From the NCBI GenBank assembly GCA_039201605.1, contig JBCCRO010000004.1, positions 124,001 through 188,000 on the forward strand: a stretch of DNA of 64,000 nt, written 5' to 3'. Shown in pieces: positions 1 through 8,752 of this stretch; position 1 is the first letter of the stretch; every line of letters begins with the position of its first letter. The notes under the pieces were generated by a model, which was not told the DNA's origin, ran no database searches, and saw nothing but the letters and a program-made list of their open reading frames with translations. The position numbers were made by a program, and so were the translations under genes. The DNA comes from CADEDH01 sp039201605 (GTDB lineage Bacteria > Actinomycetota > Acidimicrobiia > Acidimicrobiales > SZUA-35).

Positions 1-826
1 TGGGCATCTCGGCCAGGGCCTCGTCGATCCGATCGGGGTCGAGGAGGATGGCCGTGCTCTCCGGGTCGAGGTCGAGCGAGGCCACCCGCTCGGTCCACAG
101 TTCGCTGAAGCGAGGCGGCGGCCGGTAGTCGCCGAGCCGTTGGGCGACGGCGGCCGCCTTGAGCAGGGCGTTGTTGGCGCGGAACGGCATCGACCCGTGG
201 CCCGGCTCGCCCCGCAGGCGGAGACGGCGCCACGCCACCCCCTTCTCGCCAACGCTGACTCCGACGGCACCTCGACCGCTGGGATCGCTGTGCAGGCCGC
301 CGTTCTCGGTGAGGACGTAGTCGGCCCGGATGTCGTCGGCGTGGTTGTCGGCCATCCACTGGGCCCCGTGCTGGGAGCCAGACTCCTCGTCGGCGACTGC
401 GAAGTAGATCAGATCGCCCCGGGGCCGGAAGCCGGAGGTCTTGAGATGGCGGAAGGCGACGGCCATCGAGGCGGTGAGGTTGAGCATGTCGACCGCCCCC
501 CGACCCCACACCTCGTCGTCGATCAGCTCGCCCCCGAACGGATCGCGCGACCAGCCGCTCTCGTTGACCGGCACCACGTCGGTGTGGCCCATGAGACACA
601 GGCTCGGGGCGTCGGGGTCGGTCCCCTCGATCCGGCTGACCAGCGACGTCCGCCCGAGGGCCGGCTCGTAGCGCTGGACATCGAGTCCGGCGCCCTCGAG
701 AAACGACGTCAGGGTGTCGACGTTGCGGATCTCCTGGCCGGACTCGGGGGTGCCGTCGTTGACGCAGGCATTGCGGATCATGGTCTGGAGGAGTTCGACG
801 GTCTGCGAGGTGAGGTCTGACGCCAT
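1..826 (-). CDS. M20 family metallopeptidase (ArgE/DapE-like), 3' end outside window
   Basis: Zinc-dependent exopeptidase or deacylase of the M20 family; 275 N-terminal residues are visible and the C-terminus runs off the left edge. Translating from the ATG at 826 gives MASDLTSQTVELLQ, then the metal-site motif GHTDVVP (His81, Asp83), the bridging-Asp motif GRGAVDM (Asp113) and the catalytic Glu pair in ADEESGS (about 147-148). The start of the dimerisation insert (GEPGHGSMPF) follows. A TACACT box ends 6 nt before the ATG, which supports this start and a leaderless message. Substrate cannot be told; the family includes acetylornithine and succinyl-diaminopimelate hydrolases and dipeptidases. 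The gene is divergent from the SARP-type regulator. Confidence 0.9.
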   Translation of the reverse strand, partial: MASDLTSQTVELLQTMIRNACVNDGTPESGQEIRNVDTLTSFLEGAGLDVQRYEPALGRTSLVSRIEGTDPDAPSLCLMGHTDVVPVNESGWSRDPFGGELIDDEVWGRGAVDMLNLTASMAVAFRHLKTSGFRPRGDLIYFAVADEESGSQHGAQWMADNHADDIRADYVLTENGGLHSDPSGRGAVGVSVGEKGVAWRRLRLRGEPGHGSMPFRANNALLKAAAVAQRLGDYRPPPRFSELWTERVASLDLDPESTAILLDPDRIDEALAEMP

Positions 827-832
827 CTCGGG

Positions 833-838
833 AGTGTA
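833..838 (-). promoter_or_regulatory. -10 box of leaderless M20 peptidase gene
   Basis: TACACT on the minus strand, 6 nt from the ATG at 826. It matches the actinobacterial TANNNT -10. No convincing -35 is seen. Confidence 0.45.
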
Positions 839-926
839 GAAGCGGCGTCGGGGCCCGCTCCCATGGACGCAGGGTGCACGGTCGACCACGGCGGGCGAGG
901 ACGATCACCTACGGTGAGCTTGCCCC

Positions 927-955
927 TTGGCCTGGGCCGCTCGGGCCCCTACAGT
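927..955 (+). promoter_or_regulatory. Putative sigma70-type promoter of SARP-family regulator
   Basis: TTGGCC (927-932), a 17-nt spacer and TACAGT (950-955). Transcription would start near 962 and leave a leader of about 75 nt before the ATG at 1037. The spacer holds a GC-rich inverted repeat (GGGCCGCTCGGGCCC). Confidence 0.4.
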
Positions 956-1036
956 GACCGCCCGGGTGGAGCCCTGACATGGTTCGGGTTCCTTCCCTCT
1001 CGGCCGCCGTTCCCGCCGCAGCCGTCGCCGACCCTC

Positions 1037-3307
1037 ATGACCGATCCCGCCGACCCTCGTACCGACTTCTCCGTGCTCGGGCCCCTCGCCGTCTCCCGCG
1101 ACGGGCGGACCGTGCCGCTGGGCGGAGCGCGCCAGATGGCGGTGCTGGCCCGGCTCCTGATCGACGTCGGCTCGGTGGTGTCGATGGACGATCTGGTCGA
1201 CGCCGTCTGGGACGGCGATGAGCCCTCGCGGCCGGAGGCGACGGTCCGCAGCTACCTCTCCCATCTCCGTCGGGCGGTGGAACCGGATCGGGGCCGCAAC
1301 GGGGAATCGGTCTTCGAACGCTGCCCGCCCGGCTATCGGCTTGCGGTGGACGTCGACCGTCTCGACGCCCGCCGTTTCGAGGCCGACATCGAGGACGGTC
1401 GGCGGGCCCTCGCCGCCCGCGACCACGACGCCGCCGTCGCCGCGCTCGAATCGGCGCTGGCCCGGTGGCGGGGCGTGCCCTACGGCGGGGTGCCGGAGAC
1501 GGTGCCGGTGCTGGCCGCCCGGGCCCGGCTGGACGAGCGTCGTCTGGGCGCCATCGAGGCGTTGGCCGAGGCGCTGCTCGGCCGGGGCGAGCCGGAGAAG
1601 GCCGCTCGGCTCCTGCAGGCCGACCTCCCCACCCATCCGCTGCGGGAGCGGCTGACCGAACTGCTGATGCTGGCTCTGTATCGGGCCGGTCGGCAGTCCG
1701 ACGCCCTCGACGCCTGTCGTCGGCTCCGAGGCGAGCTGCTCGACCGGCTGGGTGTCGACCCCTCCCCCGCCGTCCAGGAGTTGGAGCGCCGCATCCTCTC
1801 CCATGCGGAGGAGCTGCGGGCCCCGACTACCGGGCCCGCACCGGTGGTCTCCCACCCCGGTCGACCGGCCGGCACGGGCCGGCCCGAAGCCGGGCCCGTC
1901 GCCGATCAGGTGGTTCGGGCACTGCAGGAGGGACGAAGCCTGGCGGTGGCCGTCACCGGCGAGCCCGGTAGCGGAAAGTCGACCGTCGTCACCGACCTGG
2001 CCTCGACCGTCACCCACCAGCTGAGCCGAGGGGGCGGCGATCGACGTGGCGGGGGCGCCGGACGCGCCGGCGGCACCGGGGAGGCGGTCGTGGTCGTGGC
2101 CCGCAGTCGACGGACGGCGGAACGGCCGCTGTGGCTCTGGTCCCACGTGCTCGACCGGCTCGCCGATCAGCGGACGATGCCGTTGGCGGCCGTGACCGAG
2201 CCCGATGATCTCGATCTGGCCCAGGTGGCCGACCGGCTGCGAGCGGCCACCGCCGACGGGCCCGTGGTGGTCGTGATCGAGGACGGGCAGTGGGCCGACA
2301 CGGCTTCGGTGGACGGGGTCCACCACGTCATCGAGGAGCTGGCGGCCCATCCCCTCGCCGTCATCGTCACCTGGCGCCATACCGATCCCGCCGACCCCGA
2401 GACGCTGCAGGCCCTGCGCCGCTTGTCCCGTCTTCCGTCGCTGGTCCGGGTGGAGCTCGGCGGCCTGGACCGGGCCGCCGTCGAGCGGTTGACGCTGGCG
2501 GCCGATCTGGCGCCGACGGCGGCGTCGGTCGACATCCACGCCGTCACCGGTGGGAACCCGGCCTACGTGACCGAGTTGCTCCTCGGTCTGGCCGGCATCG
2601 GCGACGACGACCCCGGCGACGGTGACCTCGCCCGCTGGCCCCTCACCACCAACCTGCGGGAGCTGATCCGGGCCCGGGTCGACGACGTCCATCCCGAGGC
2701 GACCGAGGTGCTGACCCTCGCAGCGGTTGCCGGCGGTTCGTTCTCCACCGGTCTGCTGGCGGCGGCCGGCGATCTGCCGCTGCGGTTGGTGGAGGACGTC
2801 CTCGAACGGTCGGCCGCCGGCCGGCTCCTGCTCGGGGTGCCGCACCGCAACGACTACGAGTTCATCCATCCGGTGGTGGCCGCCGTGCTCCGCGACGATC
2901 TGTCGCCGCCCCGTCGGGCCCGGCTCCACGACCGACTCGGCCATGCCCTGTGGCGCCGCAGCGCACCACCCCTGGCCATCGCCCGCCACCTGGCCCGGGC
3001 CCGGTCGGCCAACGCCTCGGTGCTGGCCGCCCGGTTCGCCCTGGAGGCGGCCGAGGAACGGTCGTCGGCCACCGGGCGACTCGACGACACCGACGCCGAG
3101 CTGACCACCATCGTCGCCGGCGCGCTTTCCGCCTTCTCGTTCGTCCCCGGCTCCGAGGAGCTCGAAGCCCGGGCCCGACGGTTCCTGGCCGAGACCCTCC
3201 AGGCCGTGTCCGAGCACGCCTCGGCGACCGACCCGGCCGGCGCCGGACCGCCCGTCGGGGATCCAACACCGCCGCAACCGTTTCTCAACCAGGCCGAGGC
3301 AAGCTGA
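1037..3307 (+). CDS. AfsR/SARP-family transcriptional regulator with BTAD and P-loop ATPase domains
   Basis: Regulator of 756 aa. Residues about 10-105 form an OmpR-type winged helix (FSVLGPLAVSRDG... VRSYLSHLRRAV), and 112-258 the bacterial transcriptional activation domain ending in GVDPSPAVQELERRIL. A P-loop NTPase follows with Walker A GEPGSGKST (about 308-316) and a Walker B-like VVVVIEDGQWAD near 410. The protein stops soon after the ATPase, so the C-terminal TPR array of classical AfsR is missing. The frame is open back to 863, but family homology begins at MTDPADPRTDF. No strong ribosome site precedes the ATG. Such proteins activate secondary-metabolite or stress operons; no target is evident here. 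Confidence 0.88.
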   Translation: MTDPADPRTDFSVLGPLAVSRDGRTVPLGGARQMAVLARLLIDVGSVVSMDDLVDAVWDGDEPSRPEATVRSYLSHLRRAVEPDRGRNGESVFERCPPGYRLAVDVDRLDARRFEADIEDGRRALAARDHDAAVAALESALARWRGVPYGGVPETVPVLAARARLDERRLGAIEALAEALLGRGEPEKAARLLQADLPTHPLRERLTELLMLALYRAGRQSDALDACRRLRGELLDRLGVDPSPAVQELERRILSHAEELRAPTTGPAPVVSHPGRPAGTGRPEAGPVADQVVRALQEGRSLAVAVTGEPGSGKSTVVTDLASTVTHQLSRGGGDRRGGGAGRAGGTGEAVVVVARSRRTAERPLWLWSHVLDRLADQRTMPLAAVTEPDDLDLAQVADRLRAATADGPVVVVIEDGQWADTASVDGVHHVIEELAAHPLAVIVTWRHTDPADPETLQALRRLSRLPSLVRVELGGLDRAAVERLTLAADLAPTAASVDIHAVTGGNPAYVTELLLGLAGIGDDDPGDGDLARWPLTTNLRELIRARVDDVHPEATEVLTLAAVAGGSFSTGLLAAAGDLPLRLVEDVLERSAAGRLLLGVPHRNDYEFIHPVVAAVLRDDLSPPRRARLHDRLGHALWRRSAPPLAIARHLARARSANASVLAARFALEAAEERSSATGRLDDTDAELTTIVAGALSAFSFVPGSEELEARARRFLAETLQAVSEHASATDPAGAGPPVGDPTPPQPFLNQAEAS

Positions 3308-3617
3308 CGCCACGGTTTGGGGCAGAGTTCCGACCGTACGGGCCCGCCGGTCCCGATGACCTGCTGGCCCTTCCCTTTGTGGAGCCCTCCCGGCCGCTTT
3401 CCGACGGCGGTGGCGGCCGGGGGCGGTCCACGCCGCCGCTCGAAACCGGACGGCGGGCGGGTCCCGGCGGTGCGTCGACGCTGGTCGTGGCCCGATTGCC
3501 ACCAATCGTGGGTGCGTACACCCACGTGGTGCACCGACTGGCTAGGCTCCGTCCTCGGGTCCCGTTGACTGTGGGTGGGTACGGGGCCTAGCGAGCGGTC
3601 CTGATTGAGGAGTACGG
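3308..3617. other. Gene-free interval, 310 bp
   Basis: No convincing gene. Near 3500-3530 lie two short inverted repeats, GATTG-CCAC-CAATC and GTGGGT-GCGTAC-ACCCAC. TAGGCT at 3543-3548 is a possible -10 for the downstream lipoprotein gene, and GAGGAG lies just before its ATG. Confidence 0.5.
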
Positions 3618-4397
3618 ATGCGGTTGCGCCGCGCACATCTTGCATCGTCCATGCTGGCCTTCGGGCTGCTCGCCGCCGGTTGCGGCTCGTCGGACGACTC
3701 GTCGGAGGCCCTCGATCTGCTCCCGAGTGAGGAGGCCGCCGAGTCGGCCGCCGACCCGGCCCAGGTGCGGGCCGACAACCAGGCCGCCACCGACGACTCC
3801 TCCACCTACGGCGCCGACGGCGGCGAGACCGCTCCCACCACCCCGGCGGTACCGGCTCCCCCGACGCTGTCGGGCGAGGCCGCACCCGCCGCTCCCGCCT
3901 CCACCACCACGACAGCCGCCCCGACCACCGAGACGCCGGCTCCGGCGCCGGTCGTCGAGCCGACGACGGCCGTCATGCCGACGACGTCGACGTCTCCCGC
4001 TCCGGCTCCCGTCGAGTCGGTGGCCGCGCCCGTCGACCCGGCCGACCTCACCGCAGGCGAAGGCCAATCGGCGGTGCTGCTCGGCGAGCTGCGGATCGGC
4101 CTCGGTCTCAACGACCTGGCCCGCGTCGCCGAGATGGACGCCTTCGCCCGCGATTGGAGCCGGCAGATGGCCGAGTCGGGCACCCTCCAGCATTCGAACG
4201 GTCCCTACGGCGAGAACATCGCCTACACCACCAACACGGCGTTGACGGCGGCCGAGGCCGCTGCGGTGTTCCATCAGCTGTGGATCGACAGCCCCGGGCA
4301 CTACCGCAACATGACGAACGAGACGTACGTGACCAGCGGCATCGGCCTCTACAAGACCGAGAACGGCTGGTACGGGACGCACGTCTTCGGTTTCTAG
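3618..4397 (+). CDS. CAP/SCP-domain lipoprotein
   Basis: Exported lipoprotein of 259 aa. The signal peptide ends in lipobox LLAAGC, with the lipidated Cys at residue 22. A Pro/Thr/Ala-rich linker (about 55-150) would span the cell wall. Residues about 150-259 match the cysteine-rich secretory protein (CAP) fold: the family HxxW-like start near the DFARDWS-type helix, QHSNGPYGENIAY, and the closing VTSGIGLYKTENGWYGTHVFGF region. The GENIAY motif is diagnostic. GAGGAG-TACGG precedes the ATG. Bacterial CAP proteins are surface proteins of mostly unknown activity; no enzymatic role is claimed. Confidence 0.88.
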   Translation: MRLRRAHLASSMLAFGLLAAGCGSSDDSSEALDLLPSEEAAESAADPAQVRADNQAATDDSSTYGADGGETAPTTPAVPAPPTLSGEAAPAAPASTTTTAAPTTETPAPAPVVEPTTAVMPTTSTSPAPAPVESVAAPVDPADLTAGEGQSAVLLGELRIGLGLNDLARVAEMDAFARDWSRQMAESGTLQHSNGPYGENIAYTTNTALTAAEAAAVFHQLWIDSPGHYRNMTNETYVTSGIGLYKTENGWYGTHVFGF

Positions 4398-4467
4398 TCG
4401 GCCGACAGGCGGGCCACGGTCGGGCGACGGGCCCGCTGTCGTCTGGGGCCTGCTCGTGCCGGTCGAG

Positions 4468-4473
4468 TAGCGT
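4468..4473 (+). promoter_or_regulatory. -10 box of leaderless acyl-CoA dehydrogenase gene
   Basis: TAGCGT, 7 nt before the GTG at 4481. It helps select that GTG over upstream in-frame codons. Confidence 0.4.
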
Positions 4474-4480
4474 CGCCGTC

Positions 4481-5599
4481 GTGGGTCCCGAACTGGACGA
4501 GTTTCGACACCAGGCCGCCGAGTTCATCGCCGAGGCGCAGCGGGCGGGGGTCGCCTGCCCCGCCTACGGGGCGATCCTGGCGCCGAACATCGTCGAGCCG
4601 GCCCGTCGATGGCAGGCGCACTGCGCCGACCACGGGTTCGCCGGCATCCACTGGCCCACCGCCTACGGCGGCGCCGGGCTCACCCCGGCCCACACCGGCG
4701 TCTGGGCCGAGGAGTGCGCTCGGGCCGACGTGGCCCCCTACCTCAACCTCCAGGGCATCGTCTTGGCCGCCGGGGCCCTCCTGCGTTACGGCACCGAGGA
4801 GCAGAAGGCCTCGCTCCTGCCTCCCACGCTCACCGGCGAACTGATCTGGTGCCAGCTGTTCAGCGAACCCGGCGCCGGTTCCGACCTGGCCGGGTTGGCC
4901 ACCCGGGCGGTCCCGACCGACGACGGGTTCGTGGTCGACGGCCAGAAGGTGTGGTCGTCGAACGCCGAGCTGGCCGGGTACGCCATACTCCTCGCCCGGA
5001 CCACCGACGAGCGGGCCGCCCACCGGGGGCTGTCGTTCTTCTGCTACGACATGACCCTGGCCGGCACCGAGGTGCGCCCTCTGCGGCAGATGACGGGCGA
5101 CGCCGAGTTCAGCGAGGTGTTCCTGACCGACGTGGCCATGCCGGCCGACGCCCTGCTCGGCGACCTGCACGACGGCTGGCGGGTGGCGATGTCGGTCCTG
5201 GAGGACGAGCGGGGGTCGCTCGGTGCGTCGCAGGCCATCGGCCTCGCCCGTCGGCTCACCGCCCTCGGCGTCCTGGCCTCTGCCGGTGGCGCAGCCGGAC
5301 GGGACCGGGCCGCCGATCTGCTCGTCCGGGGCCGGGCCTTGGAGCAGCTGCTCTACCGCTGTGAGGGCGATGCCACCCGGGCGCCGATGAGCAAGCTGCT
5401 GCGCTCCGAGCTCGACAGTCGCGCCGTCGGCGCCGAGCTCGACGCCCGGGGCGCCGGGGCCATGATCACCGACGAGCTGACCGATCGCTTCCTCTACGCG
5501 CCCGGTATGCGAATCGCCGGAGGTTCGAGCGAGATCCAGCGCAACATCGTCGGCGAGCGGCTACTCGGACTCCCCCGGGAGCCCAAACCGCCGAAATGA
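4481..5599 (+). CDS. Acyl-CoA dehydrogenase family protein
   Basis: FAD flavoprotein of 372 aa that should oxidise an acyl-CoA to its enoyl-CoA. Visible hallmarks: the GTAYGGAG-like N-terminal segment, the FAD-binding LFSEPGAGSDLAGL stretch (about 125-140), the WSSNAELAGYAILLARTT strand, and the C-terminal GSSEIQRNIVGERLLGLPRE signature. The frame continues upstream to 4154 inside the preceding gene, so the GTG at 4481 is preferred; it gives VGPELDEFRHQAAEF and has a -10 box 7 nt away. Substrate class is not determinable. The next gene on the strand begins 51 bp later with its own -10-like sequence. Confidence 0.9.
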   Translation: MGPELDEFRHQAAEFIAEAQRAGVACPAYGAILAPNIVEPARRWQAHCADHGFAGIHWPTAYGGAGLTPAHTGVWAEECARADVAPYLNLQGIVLAAGALLRYGTEEQKASLLPPTLTGELIWCQLFSEPGAGSDLAGLATRAVPTDDGFVVDGQKVWSSNAELAGYAILLARTTDERAAHRGLSFFCYDMTLAGTEVRPLRQMTGDAEFSEVFLTDVAMPADALLGDLHDGWRVAMSVLEDERGSLGASQAIGLARRLTALGVLASAGGAAGRDRAADLLVRGRALEQLLYRCEGDATRAPMSKLLRSELDSRAVGAELDARGAGAMITDELTDRFLYAPGMRIAGGSSEIQRNIVGERLLGLPREPKPPK

Positions 5600-5650
5600 C
5601 CTGGCCACACCGTGGGTGAAGCTGGTTCATCAGGTGCTAATAATGTTGGC

Positions 5651-6379
5651 GTGAGCGCACCAACGCCCAGCGAGGCGATCGACACCACCACCGTCGATTT
5701 CCATTTCGATGTGATGTGTCCGTGGGCGTACCAGACGTCGCTGTGGATGCGTGACGTCCGCGACCAGCTGGGCCTCACCGTCAATTGGCGTTTCTTCAGC
5801 CTGGAGGAGGTCAATCGGGTCGAGGGCAAGAAGCATCCGTGGGAGCGGCCGTGGTCCTACGGCTGGTCGATGATGCGGATCGGGGCCGTGCTGCGACGGG
5901 AGTCGATGGCCGACCTCGACGCCTGGTACTGCGCCGCCGGCAAGGCGCTCCACGTCGACGGGCTGAAGCCCCATGAACCGGACGTGGCCCGCCACCTGTT
6001 GTCGGAGCTGGGGCTCGACCCCGCCCTCGTCGACGTGGCGATCGATGATCCGTCCACCCACGACGAGGTGAAGGCCGAGCACGACCGGGTGATCGACGCC
6101 GGTGGCTTCGGCGTGCCGACTCTGTTCTTCGGCGACCAGGCCCTCTTCGGGCCGGTCCTGCTCGACCCGCCCTCGGGCGAGGCTGCGCTGCGGCTGTGGC
6201 AGGCGGTCACCACCTGGGTGGAGTTTCCGCATTTGTACGAGATTCAGCGACCGAAGACCCCGGCCGATCACACCCGTATCGCCGAGGTCTTCCGCCCCTA
6301 CCTGGAGGCCCGCGATTGGGTCAGCATCAACCGGGGGAAGGTCGTGAGCTTCGACGAAATCGAGGATGCCGATCGATGA
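5651..6379 (+). CDS. DsbA family / FrnE-like thioredoxin-fold oxidoreductase
   Basis: Cytoplasmic protein of 242 aa with the DsbA/2-hydroxychromene-2-carboxylate isomerase-like thioredoxin fold: FDVMCPWAYQTS near the N-terminus, an all-helical insert, and the cis-Pro region GGFGVPTLFFGDQALFG. The active site is C23-P-W-A, so the second cysteine of CxxC is absent; a monothiol or glutathione/mycothiol-S-transferase-like role is more likely than disulfide exchange. Start: GTG at 5651 with AATAAT 6 nt upstream; the frame itself opens at 5612. Its stop overlaps the ATG of the next gene (ATGA), a mycothiol-dependent-enzyme homologue, which hints at low-molecular-weight thiol chemistry. Confidence 0.82.
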   Translation: MSAPTPSEAIDTTTVDFHFDVMCPWAYQTSLWMRDVRDQLGLTVNWRFFSLEEVNRVEGKKHPWERPWSYGWSMMRIGAVLRRESMADLDAWYCAAGKALHVDGLKPHEPDVARHLLSELGLDPALVDVAIDDPSTHDEVKAEHDRVIDAGGFGVPTLFFGDQALFGPVLLDPPSGEAALRLWQAVTTWVEFPHLYEIQRPKTPADHTRIAEVFRPYLEARDWVSINRGKVVSFDEIEDADR

Positions 6380-7200
6380 TGACGGTGCCGGATCACTCCG
6401 TGCTCGTCGATCTTCTGGAGCAGCAGTTCGCCGCTCTGGACGATTTGGCGTCGACGCTGTCGGCCGCCGACTGGCACCGCAACTCCGGCCTGCCCGGCTG
6501 GTCGGTGCTCGACATCTACGCCCATGTCATCGGTTCGGAGCGGATGTTGGAAGGGTGCCTGCCGCCCGCCATGTCGACCGACCTGCGCACGATGGCCCAC
6601 GTCCGCAACCAGCGGGGTGCCTTCAACGAGGCCTGGGTCGAGGCGCTCGGCGAGCTGGGCCCGGCGGCCATGATGGAGGCCTATGCCGAGATCGTGAAGT
6701 CGCGGCTGGACTCGGTCGCGGCCCTGTCGCCGACCGAGTTCGAGTCCGAGCGGCCGGGCCCGACCGGTAACGTCCCCTACTGGCGGTTGCTGCAGCTGCG
6801 GGTGTTCGACCTGTGGATGCATGAGCAGGACATCCGTGAGAGCCTCGGTCGGCCCGGTAACGAGCGGGGGCGTTGCGCCGAGGCGGCGGTCGACGAGGTG
6901 GAGCGGGCCCTGCCCCAGCTCGTCGGTGAGCGGGCGGCGGCGGCCCCCGGCTCGACGGTGACCATCCTCCTCACCGGGCCGGTGTTCCGGGCGATGCACG
7001 TCGCCGTCGACCCCGAGGCCGAGCTGGTCGAGGCCTTGGACGGGCCGCCGACCATCCGCATCTCGCTCAGCTCCAGCCTGCTGATGCGCCTGGCCGGTGG
7101 CCGCACCGGGGCGCTGGCCGATCGGCTGGGTTCGCTCGACTTCGAGGGCGACCTCGACCTGGCCCAGCGCATCGTCGGCAACCTGACGCTGACCGACTGA
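6376..7200 (+). CDS. Maleylpyruvate isomerase family mycothiol-dependent enzyme (TIGR03083-type)
   Basis: Protein of 274 aa with the DinB/MDMPI metal-binding four-helix fold. Recognisable are WHRNSGLPGWSVLDIYAHVIGSE (first metal-site helix with its His), the WMHEQDIRESLGRPG segment carrying the second His, and a C-terminal SCP2-like half (STVTILLTGPVF..., LLMRLAGGRTGALADRLG). The ATG overlaps the stop of the DsbA-like gene by 4 bp; a second ATG follows directly, at 6379. The family includes mycothiol-dependent maleylpyruvate isomerase and mycothiol S-transferases; the actual substrate here is unknown. Confidence 0.85.
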   Translation: MMTVPDHSVLVDLLEQQFAALDDLASTLSAADWHRNSGLPGWSVLDIYAHVIGSERMLEGCLPPAMSTDLRTMAHVRNQRGAFNEAWVEALGELGPAAMMEAYAEIVKSRLDSVAALSPTEFESERPGPTGNVPYWRLLQLRVFDLWMHEQDIRESLGRPGNERGRCAEAAVDEVERALPQLVGERAAAAPGSTVTILLTGPVFRAMHVAVDPEAELVEALDGPPTIRISLSSSLLMRLAGGRTGALADRLGSLDFEGDLDLAQRIVGNLTLTD

Positions 7201-7211
7201 CCGTCTCGATC

Positions 7212-7784
7212 GTGACCTCCGAGGACGTGTCCGACCGGGACCGTTGGAACGAGCGGTATCGCTCCGGTCAGGAGAGTGGTGTCGCTCCGCTGCTGGCCCG
7301 GGAGCTGCACCGGCTACCGCGGGCGGGGCGGGCCATCGACGTGGCCGGGGGCACCGGGCAGGTCGCCGAGATCCTGGCCGCGAGGGGCCTGACGACCACG
7401 GTGGCCGATGTGTCCGACGTGGCGCTGGAGCGGGCGGCCGAGCGGACGGAACGGGCGGGACACACGGTCGAGACCCGACTCGTCGACCTGGCCGCCGACG
7501 GCCTTCCCCCCGGCCCGTGGGACGTCGTCACCTGCTTCAACTACCTCGATCGGGCCCTCCTGGGGACGGTGGCGGACGAGCTGGCCCCCGGTGGGCTGCT
7601 GGTGATCACGATCGCCACCCGCACCAACCTGGAGCGTCACGAGCGCCCGGCCGCCCGATTCCTGCTCGACGACGGCGAGTTGCCGACCCTGATCGGGGCC
7701 CTCGACATCGAGCTGTACCGGGAGGAGTGGGGCCTCGACGGTCGCCACTGCGCCGAGCTGATCGCCCGGCGCCCGCCGACCTGA
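7212..7784 (+). CDS. Class I SAM-dependent methyltransferase
   Basis: Protein of 190 aa starting with GTG. It shows the Rossmann motif I AIDVAGGTGQVAEILAARG (about 36-54), motif II VADVSDVALERA, motif III DLAADGLPPGPWDVVTCFNYLD and the post-motif APGGLLVITIAT. The WNERYRSG opening resembles small TehB/UbiE-like methyltransferases. It lies 11 bp after the mycothiol-type enzyme and probably shares its transcript. Methyl acceptor unknown. Confidence 0.85.
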   Translation: MTSEDVSDRDRWNERYRSGQESGVAPLLARELHRLPRAGRAIDVAGGTGQVAEILAARGLTTTVADVSDVALERAAERTERAGHTVETRLVDLAADGLPPGPWDVVTCFNYLDRALLGTVADELAPGGLLVITIATRTNLERHERPAARFLLDDGELPTLIGALDIELYREEWGLDGRHCAELIARRPPT

Positions 7785-7797
7785 GCGTCGGCGAGCC

Positions 7798-8409
7798 TCA
7801 GTTGAGGGCCGGGTCGACCTCGCCCGCCGCCATCAGCTCGCGCAACAGGTGGTCGAGCATCGACAGCAGCGCCGCCTTCACCGAGTCGCGGTCGCGGGCG
7901 TCGCAGTCGACGAACGGGATCGCCGGGTCGATGTTGAGGGCGTAGCGGACGGCGCCGACGTCGGGCCGGTACCCGGTGTCGAAGTGGTTGAGCACGATCA
8001 CGAAGGGAACGGCCCGCTCCTCGAAGTAGTCGATGGCCGGGTAGCACTCGTCGAGCCGGCGGGGGTCGACCAGGACGAGAGCGCCGAGCGCACCCTCCAC
8101 GATGTCGTCCCACATGAAGCCGAAGCGCTGCTGGCCGGGCGTGCCGAACAGGTAGAGGGCCAATTCGTCGTCGACCGAGATCCGGCCGAAGTCCATGGCC
8201 ACGGTGGTGGCGGCCTTGGTCGTCACCAACGAGGCGTCGTCGGTGCCGATGGCGGTCTCGGTCATCGCCCCCTCGGTCGTCAGGGGCGTGATCTCGCTCA
8301 CGCTTCCGACGAAGGTGGTCTTCCCCACCCCGAAACCACCGGCGATGATGAACTTCACCGACAGCGGCGCCGGCAGGGCGTCGTAGGGGTCAGAGTGCTC
8401 GTAGGCCAT
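7798..8409 (-). CDS. cvnD: Conservon GTPase CvnD (MglA/Ras-like ATP/GTP-binding protein)
   Basis: Small GTPase of 203 aa, last gene of a four-gene conservon. G1/P-loop GGFGVGKTT is at residues 24-32, an effector-like Thr run follows (EITPLTTEGAMTET), G3 appears as LFGTPGQQRF (about 92) and G4 as VIVLNHFD. Family proteins work with the roadblock protein CvnB and the sensor kinase CvnA in a membrane-associated signalling complex analogous to eukaryotic G-protein coupling (known from Streptomyces). The start overlaps the end of cvnC by 20 bp. No cytochrome P450 gene (cvnE) follows. Confidence 0.95.
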   Translation of the reverse strand: MAYEHSDPYDALPAPLSVKFIIAGGFGVGKTTFVGSVSEITPLTTEGAMTETAIGTDDASLVTTKAATTVAMDFGRISVDDELALYLFGTPGQQRFGFMWDDIVEGALGALVLVDPRRLDECYPAIDYFEERAVPFVIVLNHFDTGYRPDVGAVRYALNIDPAIPFVDCDARDRDSVKAALLSMLDHLLRELMAAGEVDPALN

Positions 8410-8752
8410 GGATGAGTCTCCGGATGAGGGGTATGTCGCCGCCGACGGCCGTCGGTCCGAGCAGGAGATGTCCCGCCGCCACCAGATCGCCGATCAGGAC
8501 CCGGACGACCCCGAGGGGCAGGCGGAGGCGGTGGCTCATCTCCGCCGCCGACAGGCGTTCGCCGGCCAGGCGGTAGATCTCGGCCTCGACCGGTGCGAGG
8601 TCGGGTTGGTTGCGGCGCCATCCACCCCGGCGGCACACGATGGCCTCCACCGGGACGGCGCCGCCCCGGGGCCGGGTCCGGCCGCCGGTGAGGGTGTAGG
8701 GACGGACGAGGGCCGACAGGCCGTCGTCGCCGGGCTGGTAGGGAACGGCCAT
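8390..8752 (-). CDS. cvnC: Conservon protein CvnC (DUF742)
   Basis: Protein of 120 aa with the DUF742 winged-helix fold: LVRPYTLTGGRTRP near residues 15-29, then AEIYRLAGERLSAAEMSHRLRLPLGVVRVLIGDLVAAGHL, a helix-turn-helix-like segment, and the closing IPLIRRLIHGLRAL. Its ATG shares one base with the stop of cvnB (TGATG), indicating translational coupling. DUF742 proteins are the third component of conservons and are thought to bind the other Cvn partners; biochemical role not established. Confidence 0.93.
   Translation of the reverse strand: MAVPYQPGDDGLSALVRPYTLTGGRTRPRGGAVPVEAIVCRRGGWRRNQPDLAPVEAEIYRLAGERLSAAEMSHRLRLPLGVVRVLIGDLVAAGHLLLGPTAVGGDIPLIRRLIHGLRAL

Noticed and set aside
140..820. 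Plus-strand open frame of 226 codons at the left edge
   Set aside because: The opposite strand encodes an M20 peptidase with metal-site motifs; the plus frame has no ribosome site or family match.
905..3505. Long minus-strand open frame antisense to the SARP-type regulator
   Set aside because: A by-product of high-GC codon bias; composition is Arg/Gly/Pro-rich and no domain is recognisable, while the plus-strand protein has clear motifs. The same applies to long antisense frames at 9372-12035, 34790-37423, 39340-40851, 40978-42951 and 59124-61223.
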